Part shown: positions 16,226-27,112 of the stretch, in pieces
How the letters are laid out: each line of letters starts with the position of its first letter
Numbering within the stretch: position 1 is the first letter of the stretch
Assembly (NCBI RefSeq): GCF_016863655.1
Contig: NZ_BOPH01000131.1
Coordinates: 1 to 32,306 of the forward strand
DNA: 32,306 bases
Reading direction: 5' to 3'
Source: Virgisporangium ochraceum
GTDB lineage: Bacteria; Actinomycetota; Actinomycetes; Mycobacteriales; Micromonosporaceae
Position numbers and translations under genes: made by a program
The notes under the pieces: generated by a model
Told to the model about the DNA's origin: nothing
The model's input: only the letters and a program-made list of their open reading frames with translations
The model's database searches: none

Positions 16226-16825
16226 TCAGTGGAGCGGCTGAGACGTGAACAGCCGCGAACCGAGCAAGCTTACCAGCTCCTCAGCAGCGTGTTCGACGTT
16301 GTCGTTGACCACGGTGCGGTCGAACTCGGCCTCCGCGGCCAGCTCCTCGCGCGCGTGGTGGAGGCGGCGCGCGATCGTCGCCGGGTCCTCGGTGCCGCGA
16401 CCGGTGAGCCGGCGGGCCAGCTCCTCGAAGCTGGGCGGCGCGAGGAACACCAGCTGGGCCGACGGCATGGTGCGGCGCACCTGGCGGGCACCCTGCAGGT
16501 CGATCTTCAGCAGCACGGGCTCGCCGAGCGCGAGCTTGCGCTCCACGGGCCCGCGGGGGGTGCCGTAGAGGTTGCCCGCGAACTCGGCCCACTCGAGCAT
16601 CTCGCCCGCCCGGACGTGCTCGCGGAACTGGTCGCGGTCGACGAAGTGGTAGTGGGTGCCGTCGACCTCGTAGGGCCGGGGCGGCCGGGTGGTGCAGGAC
16701 ACGGACAGCCAGACCCAGGGCGAGCGCGCCCGAATCAGCTCGATGACACTGTCCTTGCCGACCCCCGAAGGGCCGGAGAGGACGGTGAGCCGGGCTGTCG
16801 GGCGCGCGTCGTCGTCATTGCTCAC
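16226..16825 (-). CDS. gmk: Guanylate kinase
   Basis: Phosphorylates GMP to GDP with ATP in purine nucleotide metabolism. The protein has 199 residues with P-loop GPSGVGKDS at 18-26 and the GMP-binding segment SCTTRPPRPYEVDGTHYHFVD. Other landmarks are the YGTPRGPVE stretch and the lid-region Arg residues in the ARRLHHAREE helix. The start GTG 16825 is 20 bp after the mihF stop, suggesting a common transcript mihF-gmk-rpoZ-coaBC-metK-priA. Confidence 0.97.
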   Translation of the reverse strand: MSNDDDARPTARLTVLSGPSGVGKDSVIELIRARSPWVWLSVSCTTRPPRPYEVDGTHYHFVDRDQFREHVRAGEMLEWAEFAGNLYGTPRGPVERKLALGEPVLLKIDLQGARQVRRTMPSAQLVFLAPPSFEELARRLTGRGTEDPATIARRLHHAREELAAEAEFDRTVVNDNVEHAAEELVSLLGSRLFTSQPLH

Positions 16826-16845
16826 TGCTTGTTTCTACCCTGCGG

Positions 16846-17166
16846 TCATTTCCCGCTGTTGGCGAACTCCCCAAGCAGTGCCTTGCGCTGCTGGTCGCCG
16901 AGGCCGCGAAGCCGCCGGCTATCGGCGATCTTGAGCTTTTCCATGATCTGCTGGGCACGGATCTTGCCGATGCCCGGCATCGCCTGCAGCACGGCCGAAA
17001 CCTTGAGCTTGCCGACGACGTCGTCCTCGGCGCGGCCGAGAACCTCGGCGAGCGAGGTCTTGCCCGACTTGAGCTGGTCCTTCAGCTCAGCGCGGGCCTT
17101 GCGAATCTCCGCCGCCTTCTCCAAGGCTGCAGCGCGCTGTTCCGGGCTCAGTGACGGAAGCGGCAC
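16846..17166 (-). CDS. mihF: Integration host factor, actinobacterial type (mIHF)
   Basis: Nucleoid-associated DNA-binding protein of the actinobacteria-specific family, unrelated to HU/IHF of proteobacteria. The 106 residues contain the family core: a basic helical N-terminus (EQRAAALEKAAEIRKARAELK), then VSAVLQAMPGIGKIRAQQIMEKLKI with the helix-two turns-helix DNA contact, and the RRLRGLGDQQRKALL tail. In streptomycetes and mycobacteria it bends and compacts DNA and affects sporulation and antibiotic genes. The start GTG 17166 has AGGAG 5 nt upstream. It is the first gene of a likely new transcript, with a 205-bp gap behind pyrF that holds a candidate promoter and a repeated palindrome. Confidence 0.95.
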   Translation of the reverse strand: MPLPSLSPEQRAAALEKAAEIRKARAELKDQLKSGKTSLAEVLGRAEDDVVGKLKVSAVLQAMPGIGKIRAQQIMEKLKIADSRRLRGLGDQQRKALLGEFANSGK

Positions 17167-17248
17167 CAGGTCTCCTCAGGTCCTCTGACTGAATGTGGTG
17201 GACAACGCGGGGGTTACTGCGGGTGCTCTTGTGCAGTGTGACCCCCAC

Positions 17249-17275
17249 CGAGTGCACTCGGGTAGCTGTGCACTC
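17249..17275. promoter_or_regulatory. Repeated GTGCACTC motif upstream of mihF
   Basis: The 12-bp perfect palindrome CGAGTGCACTCG (17249-17260) is followed by another GTGCACTC at 17268-17275, so the 8-mer starts recur 16 bp apart. A related GTGCAGTG lies at 17231-17238. They fall in the untranslated leader or promoter zone of mihF. Regular spacing suggests a protein-binding site; no regulator is assigned. Confidence 0.45.
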
Positions 17276-17311
17276 CTGTGACTACTGAAACGGGTGTTAC
17301 TGGCGCCGGGA

Positions 17312-17340
17312 AAACTAGCCTTCCGGGCGGCTTTCGGCAA
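17312..17340 (-). promoter_or_regulatory. Candidate promoter for the mihF-gmk-rpoZ-coaBC-metK-priA block
   Basis: On the minus strand TTGCCG (17340-17335) and TAGTTT (17317-17312) are separated by 17 nt and fit a housekeeping promoter. It would give a leader of about 140 nt before the mihF GTG. Confidence 0.45.
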
Positions 17341-17371
17341 CGTTGGCGCGCCATGATCCTCAGGAACGAGA

Positions 17372-18211
17372 TCACAAATTGTGACGTAGGTCGGCGACCG
17401 CCCCGTCGGCGGCGGCTCGGAGACCGTCGATCTCCGGTCCACTCGTGAGGATCTCTCGCGAGTACGCCCCGAGCACCGATGGGAGCGCCGGGCCGAAGAT
17501 CGCGCGGAGGTCGCCGGGCCGTGCGCCCTGCGCTCCCAGGCCCGGCGCGAGCACCGGTCCACGCATGCCGGCGAGGTCCAGCGACGGCTCCGTAGGGTCA
17601 CCGCCGATGGTCGCCCCCACGACCGCGCCGACGCTGCCCATCGGGCCGAAACCGGCATTGACCTGCGCAATCTCGGCGACAATCGTTTGCGCCACGGTGC
17701 GGCCCAACGGCGAGACCGCCCGCTGGACGGCCGCGCCCTCGGGGTTCGAGGTGCGCACGAGAACGAACACGCCGGCGCCATTGGCAAGGGCTGTGTCGAT
17801 CATCGGACGCAACGAGCCGAAGCCCAGATACGGGCTCGCGGTGACCGCGTCGGCGGCCAGCGGGGACGTCGGATCGAGGTACGCGTCCGCGTACGCGGCG
17901 GCTGTGGAGCCGATATCGCCACGCTTGATGTCGAGGATCACGAGAGTCCCGGCCTGTCGCAACTGTCGGATAGTTGACTCAAGGACAGCGACGCCCGCGG
18001 AGCCATGCCGCTCGAAAAATGCCGATTGAGGCTTGATTGCGGCAACCCGCCCACTTAGGGCAGATACGACCGTTTCCGAGAAGCGCCGCAGGCCGGCGGC
18101 ATCATCGGTCAGCCCCCACGCGTGGAGCAGCGACGGATGCGGGTCGATCCCGACGCACAGCGGACCGTGCTCGTCCATGGCCGCGCGCAGCCGCGCGCCG
18201 AACTCCTTCAT
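17372..18211 (-). CDS. pyrF: Orotidine 5'-phosphate decarboxylase, type 2
   Basis: Last step of de novo UMP synthesis. The start ATG 18211 overlaps the pyrD stop as ATGA and has a GGAGTGGGG ribosome site. This gives 279 residues beginning KEFGARLRAAMDEHGPLCVGIDPH; the open frame upstream belongs to another reading of pyrD. The catalytic Lys/Asp motif LDIKRGDIGSTAAAYADAYL is of the type 2 (mycobacterial) subfamily. The PGLGAQGA segment binds phosphate. It closes the pyr operon: 205 bp separate it from mihF. Confidence 0.96.
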   Translation of the reverse strand: MKEFGARLRAAMDEHGPLCVGIDPHPSLLHAWGLTDDAAGLRRFSETVVSALSGRVAAIKPQSAFFERHGSAGVAVLESTIRQLRQAGTLVILDIKRGDIGSTAAAYADAYLDPTSPLAADAVTASPYLGFGSLRPMIDTALANGAGVFVLVRTSNPEGAAVQRAVSPLGRTVAQTIVAEIAQVNAGFGPMGSVGAVVGATIGGDPTEPSLDLAGMRGPVLAPGLGAQGARPGDLRAIFGPALPSVLGAYSREILTSGPEIDGLRAAADGAVADLRHNL

Positions 18212-19187
18212 CCCCACTCCTTCACACAGGCGCGCACGAGCGCGGGTCCCCGGTAGACCAGCCCGGTGTAGAGCTGCACCAGGCTGGCGCCCGCGTCGGC
18301 CAGCCGCCGCGCCGCGGCCGGCGAGTCGACGCCACCCACCCCGATCACCGGAATCGTGGTCTCCGAGGTGATGAACTTCACTATTTGAATCACTCGATCG
18401 TGCACGGGCGGGCCGGACAGGCCACCCTCCTGCGCCGTCGCGAGCGCCGTCTCCGAGCCGGCGACGCCGGCGCGGGACACTGTGGTGTTGGTCGCGATGA
18501 TCCCGTCGACGCGGTGCTCGCCGGCCACCTCCACCAGCTCGGCCAGCGCCGGGTCGGTGAGGTCGGGGGCGACCTTCACCAGCAGCGGTTTGCCGGTGCG
18601 CTCCCGCAGGGCGCGCAGGAGGTCGCCGAGGAACGCCCGATCCTGCAGCGACCGCAGGCCGGGCGTGTTCGGCGAGCTGACGTTGACCGCGAAGTAGTCG
18701 CCGTGCCGCTCCACCAGGTCGAGCGAGCCCACGTAGTCGTCGACGGCCCCGTCCAGTGGCGTCACCTTGCTCTTGCCCAGGCTGATCCCCAGCGGGTACG
18801 GCAGCGGCCCCAGCCGCTCCAGCCGCGCGGCGAGGGCCGCGGCACCGGCGTTGTTGAAGCCCATCCGGTTGACGATCGCCCCGGTGACCGGCAGCCGGAA
18901 CAGCCGCGGCCGCGGGTTGCCCGGCTGGGCGTGCAGGGTGACGGTGCCGACCTCGACGAACCCGAACCCCAGCGCCGGCCACGACCGCAGCGCGACCCCG
19001 TTCTTGTCCATGCCCGCGGCCAGCCCGACCGGGTTCGGGAACCGGATCCCGAACACGGTCGTCGGCCGGGCGGGTGCCGTCCGCCGCCGGAGCACCGGCG
19101 CGGCCGCCGAGAGCGCCCGCAGGGTCCGCTCGTGCGCCGTCTCGGCGTCGAGGCGGAACATCACCCGGCGGGCGGCCCCGTACAGGC

Positions 19188-19191
<4 letters not shown>
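18208..19191 (-). CDS. pyrD: Dihydroorotate dehydrogenase, class 2 (quinone)
   Basis: Oxidises dihydroorotate to orotate and passes electrons to the membrane quinone pool. The start GTG 19191 overlaps the carB stop as GTGA, giving 327 residues. The N-terminal helix pair MSLYGAARRVMFRLDAETAHERTLRAL is the membrane-associating extension of class 2 enzymes. FMN and substrate motifs include AAGMDKNG, NRMGFNNAG and NVSSPNTPGLRSLQ with the catalytic Ser. The C-terminus reads LYTGLVYRGP. Having pyrD within the operon differs from M. tuberculosis, where it is elsewhere. Confidence 0.96.
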
Positions 19192-22482
<3,291 letters not shown>

Positions 22483-22490
<8 letters not shown>

Positions 22491-23577
22491 CGATCACCTC
22501 CACGAACCGGTTGAACAGGTAGTCGGCGTCGTGCGGACCCGCCGCCGCCTCCGGGTGGTACTGCACGGAGAACGCCTTCTTCTCCAGGCACCGCACGCCC
22601 TCGACGACGTTGTCGTTCAGGCAGACGTGGCTCACCTCGACCGCGCCGTAGGGCGTGTCGGCCCTTCCGTCGAGCGGCGCGTCTACCGCGAAGCCGTGGT
22701 TGTGCGCGGTGACCTCGACCTTGCCGGTGACCCGGTCGAGCACCGGCGAGTTGATCCCGTGGTGGCCGTACTTGAGCTTGTACGTGCCGAACCCGAGCGC
22801 CCGCCCGAGGATCTGGTTGCCGAAGCAGATGCCGAACAGCGGGATGCCGCGCTCCAGCACCTGCCTCGTCAGCGCGACCGCGCGGTCGGCGGTGGCCGGG
22901 TCGCCCGGACCGTTCGAGAGGAAGACGGCGTCGGCGCCGGAGGCGCTGATGTCGTCGATGGTCGCGGTCGCCGGGAGAACGTGCGTGGTGACGCCGCGCG
23001 CGGCCAACCGTCGCGGCGTGTTCCGCTTGATCCCCAGGTCGATGGCGGCGACCGTGAACCGGTGGCCGCCTTCGGCGGCGACCGTGTACGGCTCCGTCGT
23101 GGTGACCTCGCCGACGAGGTCGGAGCCCTCCATCGGCGGCTGTTCGAGCACCCGCGCCAGCAGGTCCTCGCGGCCGAGCGTGGTGGAGATGCCGACCCGC
23201 ATCGCCCCGCGTTCGCGCAGGTGCCGGGTCAGCGCCCGGGTGTCGATGCCGGAGATGCCGACGATGCCCTCGTCGGCGAGCCGCTCGGCCAGGCCGCCCG
23301 TCGAGCGCCAGTTCGACGGTGACCGGGCGGGGTCGCGCACCACGTACCCGGCGACCCAGATCCGCCCGGACTCGTCGTCCTCGCCGTTGACGCCGGTGTT
23401 GCCGATGTGCGGCGCGGTCATCACGACCACCTGCCGGTGGTAGGACGGGTCGGTGAGCGTCTCCTGGTAGCCGGTCATCCCGGTGTTGAAGACCGCCTCG
23501 CCGAACGTCTCGCCCGACGCGCCGTACGTCTCACCCGTGAAGGTCCTTCCGTCTTCGAGGACCAGAAGGGCTGTCAT
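22483..23577 (-). CDS. carA: Carbamoyl-phosphate synthase small subunit (glutaminase)
   Basis: Hydrolyses glutamine and channels ammonia to CarB. Full length at 364 residues. The N-terminal CPSase domain reads LVLEDGRTFTGETYGASGETFGEAVFNTGMTGYQE. The class I glutaminase domain has the catalytic Cys in GICFGNQILGRALG and His/Glu in VQYHPEAAAGPHD. The start ATG 23577 overlaps the pyrC stop as ATGA. In M. tuberculosis an extra exported-protein gene lies between pyrC and carA; here the two overlap directly. Confidence 0.97.
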
Positions 23578-24854
23578 TTCATCACCTTGCCGTCGAGCAC
23601 CGTCGGTTCACCGTTGAGGAACGTCGCCACGACGCGGCCGGGCAGCGTCATCCCCGCGAACGGGGTGTTGCGGCTGCGGCTGGCCAGCGCGCCGGGGTCG
23701 ACCTGCCAGCGGGCGGCCGGGTCGACCAGCGTCAGGTTGGCCGGCGCACCCGGTGCCGGGTCGACGCCGTGGTCGGCCAGGCCGGCGATGCGGGCCGGCG
23801 TGCGCGACATGCGCTCCGCGACCTCGTCCCAGGTCAGGCCGCCGACCTCGAGCACGATCGACAGGGCCGTCTCCAGGCCGAGCATGCCGGGCCGGGCGTA
23901 GGCCCACTCGCACTCCTTGTCCTCGGTGGCGTGCGGGGCGTGGTCGGTGGCGACCGCGTCGATGGTGCCGTCCTTCAACGCCTCGCGCAGGGCGAGCACG
24001 TCGGCGTCGGTGCGCAGCGGCGGGTTGACCTTGAACACCGGGTCGTACGACTCGGCCCGCACGTCGGTGAGCAGCAGGTGGTGCGGGGTCACCTCGGCGG
24101 TGATGCGGACGCCGCGCTGCTTCGCCCAGCGGATGATGTCGACGCTGCCGGCCGTGGAGACGTGGCAGATGTGCAGGCGGGCGCCCACGTGCCCGGCGAG
24201 CAACGCGTCGCGGGCGATGATCGCCTCCTCGGCGACCGCCGGCCAGCCGGTGAGCCCGAGGCGGGCCGACGTCTCGCCCTCGTGCATCAGCGCGCCGACG
24301 GTGAGCCGCGGCTCCTCGGCGTGCTGGGCGATCACCCCGTCGAACGCCTTGACGTACTCCAGCGCCCGGCGCATCAGCCGCGGGTCGGAGACGCAGTGGC
24401 CGTCGTCGGAGAAGATCCGCACGGCCGCCGCGGAGTCGGCCATCGCGCCGAGCTCGGCCAGCCGCTCCCCGGCCAGCCCGACGGTCACGGCGCCGACCGG
24501 ACGCACGTCGACCAGGCCGGCCTCGCGCCCGAGCCGCCACACCTGCTCGACCACGCCGGCGGTGTCGGCGACCGGGTCGGTGTTGGCCATCGCGCACACC
24601 GCCGTATAGCCACCGAGGGCGGCGGCGCGGGACCCGGTGGCCACCGTCTCGGCGTCCTCCCGGCCCGGCTCCCGGAGATGGGTGTGGAGGTCGACGAGCC
24701 CGGGCAGCGCGACGAGGCCGTCGCCGTCGATACGTTCGACATTGACAGCGCTGCGTGCCTCGTCGCCGACCGCCGCGACGCGGCCGTCCATCAGCAGGAG
24801 GTCGGTCGGTTCCCCGTCGAGGACCCGGACGCCGGAGATCAGGTAGTTGGTCAC
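23574..24854 (-). CDS. pyrC: Dihydroorotase, type I
   Basis: Zinc-dependent cyclisation of carbamoyl aspartate to dihydroorotate. The start is GTG 24854, overlapping the pyrB stop as GTGA, for 426 residues; the longer open frame upstream is an out-of-frame reading of pyrB. Metal and substrate motifs are DLHTHLREPG, HICHVSTAGS and ATDHAPHATEDK, in the order expected of a type I amidohydrolase. It may associate with aspartate carbamoyltransferase, as in several bacteria with adjacent pyrBC. Confidence 0.96.
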   Translation of the reverse strand: MTNYLISGVRVLDGEPTDLLLMDGRVAAVGDEARSAVNVERIDGDGLVALPGLVDLHTHLREPGREDAETVATGSRAAALGGYTAVCAMANTDPVADTAGVVEQVWRLGREAGLVDVRPVGAVTVGLAGERLAELGAMADSAAAVRIFSDDGHCVSDPRLMRRALEYVKAFDGVIAQHAEEPRLTVGALMHEGETSARLGLTGWPAVAEEAIIARDALLAGHVGARLHICHVSTAGSVDIIRWAKQRGVRITAEVTPHHLLLTDVRAESYDPVFKVNPPLRTDADVLALREALKDGTIDAVATDHAPHATEDKECEWAYARPGMLGLETALSIVLEVGGLTWDEVAERMSRTPARIAGLADHGVDPAPGAPANLTLVDPAARWQVDPGALASRSRNTPFAGMTLPGRVVATFLNGEPTVLDGKVMK

Positions 24855-25765
24855 TTCACGCTTCCCAAGAGGTGGTAGAGGACGGCCATCCGCACGGCGA
24901 CACCGTTGGCGACCTGCTCGACGATCGTGGACCTGGCCGAGTCGGCCACTTCCGGCGTGATCTCCATGCCGCGGTTCATCGGACCCGGGTGCATGACGAT
25001 CGCGTGGCCCGGCAGCCGGCGCATGCGCGGGCCGTCGAGCCCGTACCGGCGGGAGTACTCCCGCGCGGACGGGAAGTAGGCCTCGCCCATGCGCTCCTTC
25101 TGCACGCGCAGCATCATCACCGCGTCGGCGTCCGGAAGGACCCGGTCGAGGTCGAAGCTCACATCGGCGGGCCACGCGCCCGCGCCAACCGGCACCAGCG
25201 TCGGCGGCGCGACCAGCGTGACCTTGGCACCGAGCGTGTCGAGCAGCACGACGTTCGACCGGGCCACCCGGCTGTGCAGCACGTCGCCGACGATCACCAC
25301 GTGCCGGCCGGCGATCTCGCCCAGCCGAGACCGCAGCGTGTACGCGTCGAGGAGTGCCTGCGTGGGGTGCTCGTGGGTGCCATCGCCGGCGTTGAGCACC
25401 GAGCCGGCGATCCAGGTCGCGAGCCGGTGCGGCGCGCCCGACGCCGGGTGGCGGATCACCACCGCGTCGGCGCCCATCGCCTGCAGCGTCAGCGCGGTGT
25501 CCTTGAGGCTCTCGCCCTTGGAGACGCTCGACCCCTTCGCCGAAAAGTTGATCACGTCGGCGGAGAGGCGCTTGGCGGCCGCCTCGAACGAGATCCGGGT
25601 GCGGGTGGAGTCCTCGTAGAAGAGGTTGACGACCGTGCGACCGCGCAGCGTCGGCAGCTTCTTCACGTCGCGGTCGGCCATCGCGGCCATCTCGGTGGCG
25701 GTGTCGAGGATGAGGGTCGCGGCGGTCGCGTCGAGATCGGACGCGGAGAGCAGGTGCTGGATCAC
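24851..25765 (-). CDS. pyrB: Aspartate carbamoyltransferase catalytic chain
   Basis: Condenses carbamoyl phosphate with aspartate, the committed step of pyrimidine synthesis. The 304 residues include the carbamoyl-phosphate loop YEDSTRTRISFE, the SSVSKGESLKDT loop, HEHPTQALLDAYT and the C-terminal HPGPMNRGMEI. There is no pyrI regulatory gene beside it, consistent with control through PyrR rather than allostery. The start GTG 25765 overlaps the pyrR stop as GTGA. Confidence 0.97.
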   Translation of the reverse strand: MIQHLLSASDLDATAATLILDTATEMAAMADRDVKKLPTLRGRTVVNLFYEDSTRTRISFEAAAKRLSADVINFSAKGSSVSKGESLKDTALTLQAMGADAVVIRHPASGAPHRLATWIAGSVLNAGDGTHEHPTQALLDAYTLRSRLGEIAGRHVVIVGDVLHSRVARSNVVLLDTLGAKVTLVAPPTLVPVGAGAWPADVSFDLDRVLPDADAVMMLRVQKERMGEAYFPSAREYSRRYGLDGPRMRRLPGHAIVMHPGPMNRGMEITPEVADSARSTIVEQVANGVAVRMAVLYHLLGSVK

Positions 25766-26343
25766 GCGGTGTCACCCTTCAGCAGGACCTCGTCGCGGCC
25801 GTCGGTCTCGGCGAGCAGCACCTTCACCTGCTCGGTCTGCGCGGTCGGAATGTTCTTGCCGACGTAGTCGGCGCGGATCGGCAGCTCCCGGTGGCCGCGG
25901 TCGACCAGCACCGCGAGCTGCACGGCGCGCGGCCGGCCGAGGTCCTTCAGCGCGTCGAGCGCGGCCCGCACGGTGCGGCCGGAGTAGAGGACGTCGTCGA
26001 TGAGAATGACCCGCCGACCATCGACGCCGCCGCGCGGTAACTCCGTGTGCCCGATCGCACGCGCTCCGCGAAGTCGAAGATCGTCCCGGTACAACGTGAT
26101 GTCGAGCACACCGACCGGAACGTCGAGGCCTTCGAACGTCGCGATCCGCTGCGCGAGCCTCCGGGCCAGCGGAACACCGCGGGTTGGTATACCAACCAGC
26201 GCGACATCGCTGGCACCGGACGTCTTTTCGAGGATCTGATGGGCGATTCTGTCGATGATTCGACCGATATCTCCCGCTTCAAGGATCGTCTTACCCTGCG
26301 TGGCGGCATGGGCCGCGGGCACGGGCGACGCTGGGTAGCCCAA
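25762..26343 (-). CDS. pyrR: Pyrimidine operon regulator PyrR / uracil phosphoribosyltransferase
   Basis: RNA-binding regulator that represses pyr genes when UMP or UTP is plentiful, with weak uracil phosphoribosyltransferase activity. The 193 residues carry the PRPP-binding motif VILIDDVLYSGRTVRAALDAL at about 112-132, the VGIPTRGVPLARRL segment and a conserved VDRGHRELPIRADYVGKNIPT. The start TTG 26343 is chosen because a perfect AAGGAGG lies 7 nt upstream; a later GTG (about residue 8) has no such site. In M. smegmatis PyrR is known to repress translation by binding its own leader; the leader here has a matching RNA loop (26359-26376), so autoregulation of this type is the expected mode. 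Confidence 0.95.
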   Translation of the reverse strand: MGYPASPVPAAHAATQGKTILEAGDIGRIIDRIAHQILEKTSGASDVALVGIPTRGVPLARRLAQRIATFEGLDVPVGVLDITLYRDDLRLRGARAIGHTELPRGGVDGRRVILIDDVLYSGRTVRAALDALKDLGRPRAVQLAVLVDRGHRELPIRADYVGKNIPTAQTEQVKVLLAETDGRDEVLLKGDTA

Positions 26344-26357
26344 GGAGGGACCTCCTT
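26341..26357 (-). promoter_or_regulatory. Hairpin hiding the pyrR ribosome site and start
   Basis: In the mRNA, AAGGAGG (26357-26351) is followed after UC by its exact complement CCUCCUU (26348-26342), the last two bases of which begin the UUG start codon. A six-pair stem with a four-base loop would cover both the ribosome site and the start. It explains why a perfect Shine-Dalgarno is paired with a weak start codon. Confidence 0.65.
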
Positions 26358-26358
26358 C

Positions 26359-26376
26359 CCCGCCTCACCGGACGGG
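26359..26376 (-). promoter_or_regulatory. PyrR-binding RNA loop in the pyrR leader
   Basis: The minus-strand sequence CCCGTCCGGTGAGGCGGG matches the PyrR recognition form UCCNGNGAGGY at 26372-26362. It folds as CCCG/CGGG lower stem, a bulged U, CC/GG upper stem and a GGUGA loop, the same architecture as the B. subtilis binding loops. Its right arm ends only one base before the AAGGAGG ribosome site, so bound PyrR would block ribosomes. Confidence 0.75.
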
Positions 26377-26446
26377 TCGTTAAAGGACGCCAAACGCCCG
26401 CCAGCCTAACAACCCAACCAGCCCGTCCGTACCTCGTGACCCGCCG

Positions 26447-26462
26447 CTTACCGATCGGTTAG
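26447..26462. promoter_or_regulatory. Near-perfect palindrome between pyrR and bldD, candidate operator
   Basis: CTTACCGATCGGTTAG is self-complementary at all but one base pair. Its TTAC...GTTA halves resemble the BldD-type TNAC...GTNA half-sites, but with six spacer bases, one more than the published streptomycete consensus. Further GTNAC half-sites occur at 26436-26440, 26463-26467, 26494-26498 and 26501-26505. BldD autoregulation is an inference. Confidence 0.4.
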
Positions 26463-26472
26463 GTCACACCCC

Positions 26473-26501
26473 TTGACCGCATGTCAGAACCCAGTTACGG
26501 T
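26473..26501 (+). promoter_or_regulatory. Candidate bldD promoter
   Basis: TTGACC (26473-26478) and TACGGT (26496-26501) are separated by 17 nt, a good fit to a housekeeping actinobacterial promoter, and would start transcription about 50 nt before the bldD ATG. Half-sites of the GTNAC type overlap it. Confidence 0.55.
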
Positions 26502-26557
26502 CACGCTCCGTAGCGATCGCGGGGAACCACCTCGGACCAGTCACTGGGAGTGTCCGT

Positions 26558-27046
26558 ATGCCGTCTGAGTACGCCAAGTCCCTTGGAGCCCGGCTCCGTT
26601 CCATCCGGCAACAGCAGGGGCTGTCTCTTCAGGGCGTCGAAGAAAAATCCGCGGGACGGTGGAAGGCCGTCGTCGTCGGCTCCTACGAGCGTGGAGACCG
26701 GGCCGTCACCGTGTCCCGGCTCGCGGAGCTGGCCGAGTTCTACCGGGTGCCGGTGGCGGAGCTGCTGCCCGAGGGCAGCGGGGTCCGGCACGAGTCGGCC
26801 GGCAAGATCGTGCTCGACCTCGAGAAGCTGTACGACGTCGCCGGAGAGGCCCTCGAGTACGTGGCCCGGTACGCCCGGGCGATCCAGCAGCAGCGCGGCG
26901 ACTACAACGGCCGCGTGCTCTCGATCCGCGCTGACGACCTGCGGTCGCTGGCGATCGTGTACGACGAGTCGACCTCCAGCCTGGTGGAGCGGCTCAACGA
27001 GCACGGCGTGCTGGTGACCGACCCGCGGTCTCTCTTCGCCAACTGA
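26558..27046 (+). CDS. bldD: Developmental regulator BldD (c-di-GMP-responsive repressor)
   Basis: Master repressor of sporulation and antibiotic genes in filamentous actinobacteria; in Streptomyces it dimerises on a tetramer of c-di-GMP and binds DNA. The 162 residues have an N-terminal helix-turn-helix of the XRE type (about 8-70: LGARLRSIRQQQGLSLQGVEEKS). The C-terminal domain holds the c-di-GMP signature RXD-X8-RXXD: R113-G-D115, eight residues, then R124-A-D-D127, fully intact. The start ATG 26558 has GGGAG 7 nt upstream. Divergent from pyrR, a conserved neighbour in actinobacteria. Intact binding residues imply the host uses c-di-GMP in development. Confidence 0.95.
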   Translation: MPSEYAKSLGARLRSIRQQQGLSLQGVEEKSAGRWKAVVVGSYERGDRAVTVSRLAELAEFYRVPVAELLPEGSGVRHESAGKIVLDLEKLYDVAGEALEYVARYARAIQQQRGDYNGRVLSIRADDLRSLAIVYDESTSSLVERLNEHGVLVTDPRSLFAN

Positions 27047-27053
27047 CCGACCG

Positions 27054-27106
27054 CCACGGAAAAGGGCCATTCCCGGCCGGGGGATGGCCCTTTCACATGT
27101 CCGTGG
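27054..27106. terminator. Bidirectional terminator between convergent genes
   Basis: AAAGGGCCAT (27061-27070) pairs perfectly with ATGGCCCTTT (27084-27093), with a GC-rich loop. An outer stem CCACGGA (27054-27060) with TCCGTGG (27100-27106) can extend it. It lies between the stops of bldD and the membrane protein, with A- and T-runs on the two sides. Confidence 0.8.
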
Positions 27107-27112
27107 GGAGGG

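Noticed and set aside
26341..26376. A Bacillus-type transcription attenuator in the pyrR leader.
   Set aside because: The hairpins are not followed by a U-run and overlap the ribosome site and start, fitting translational control better.
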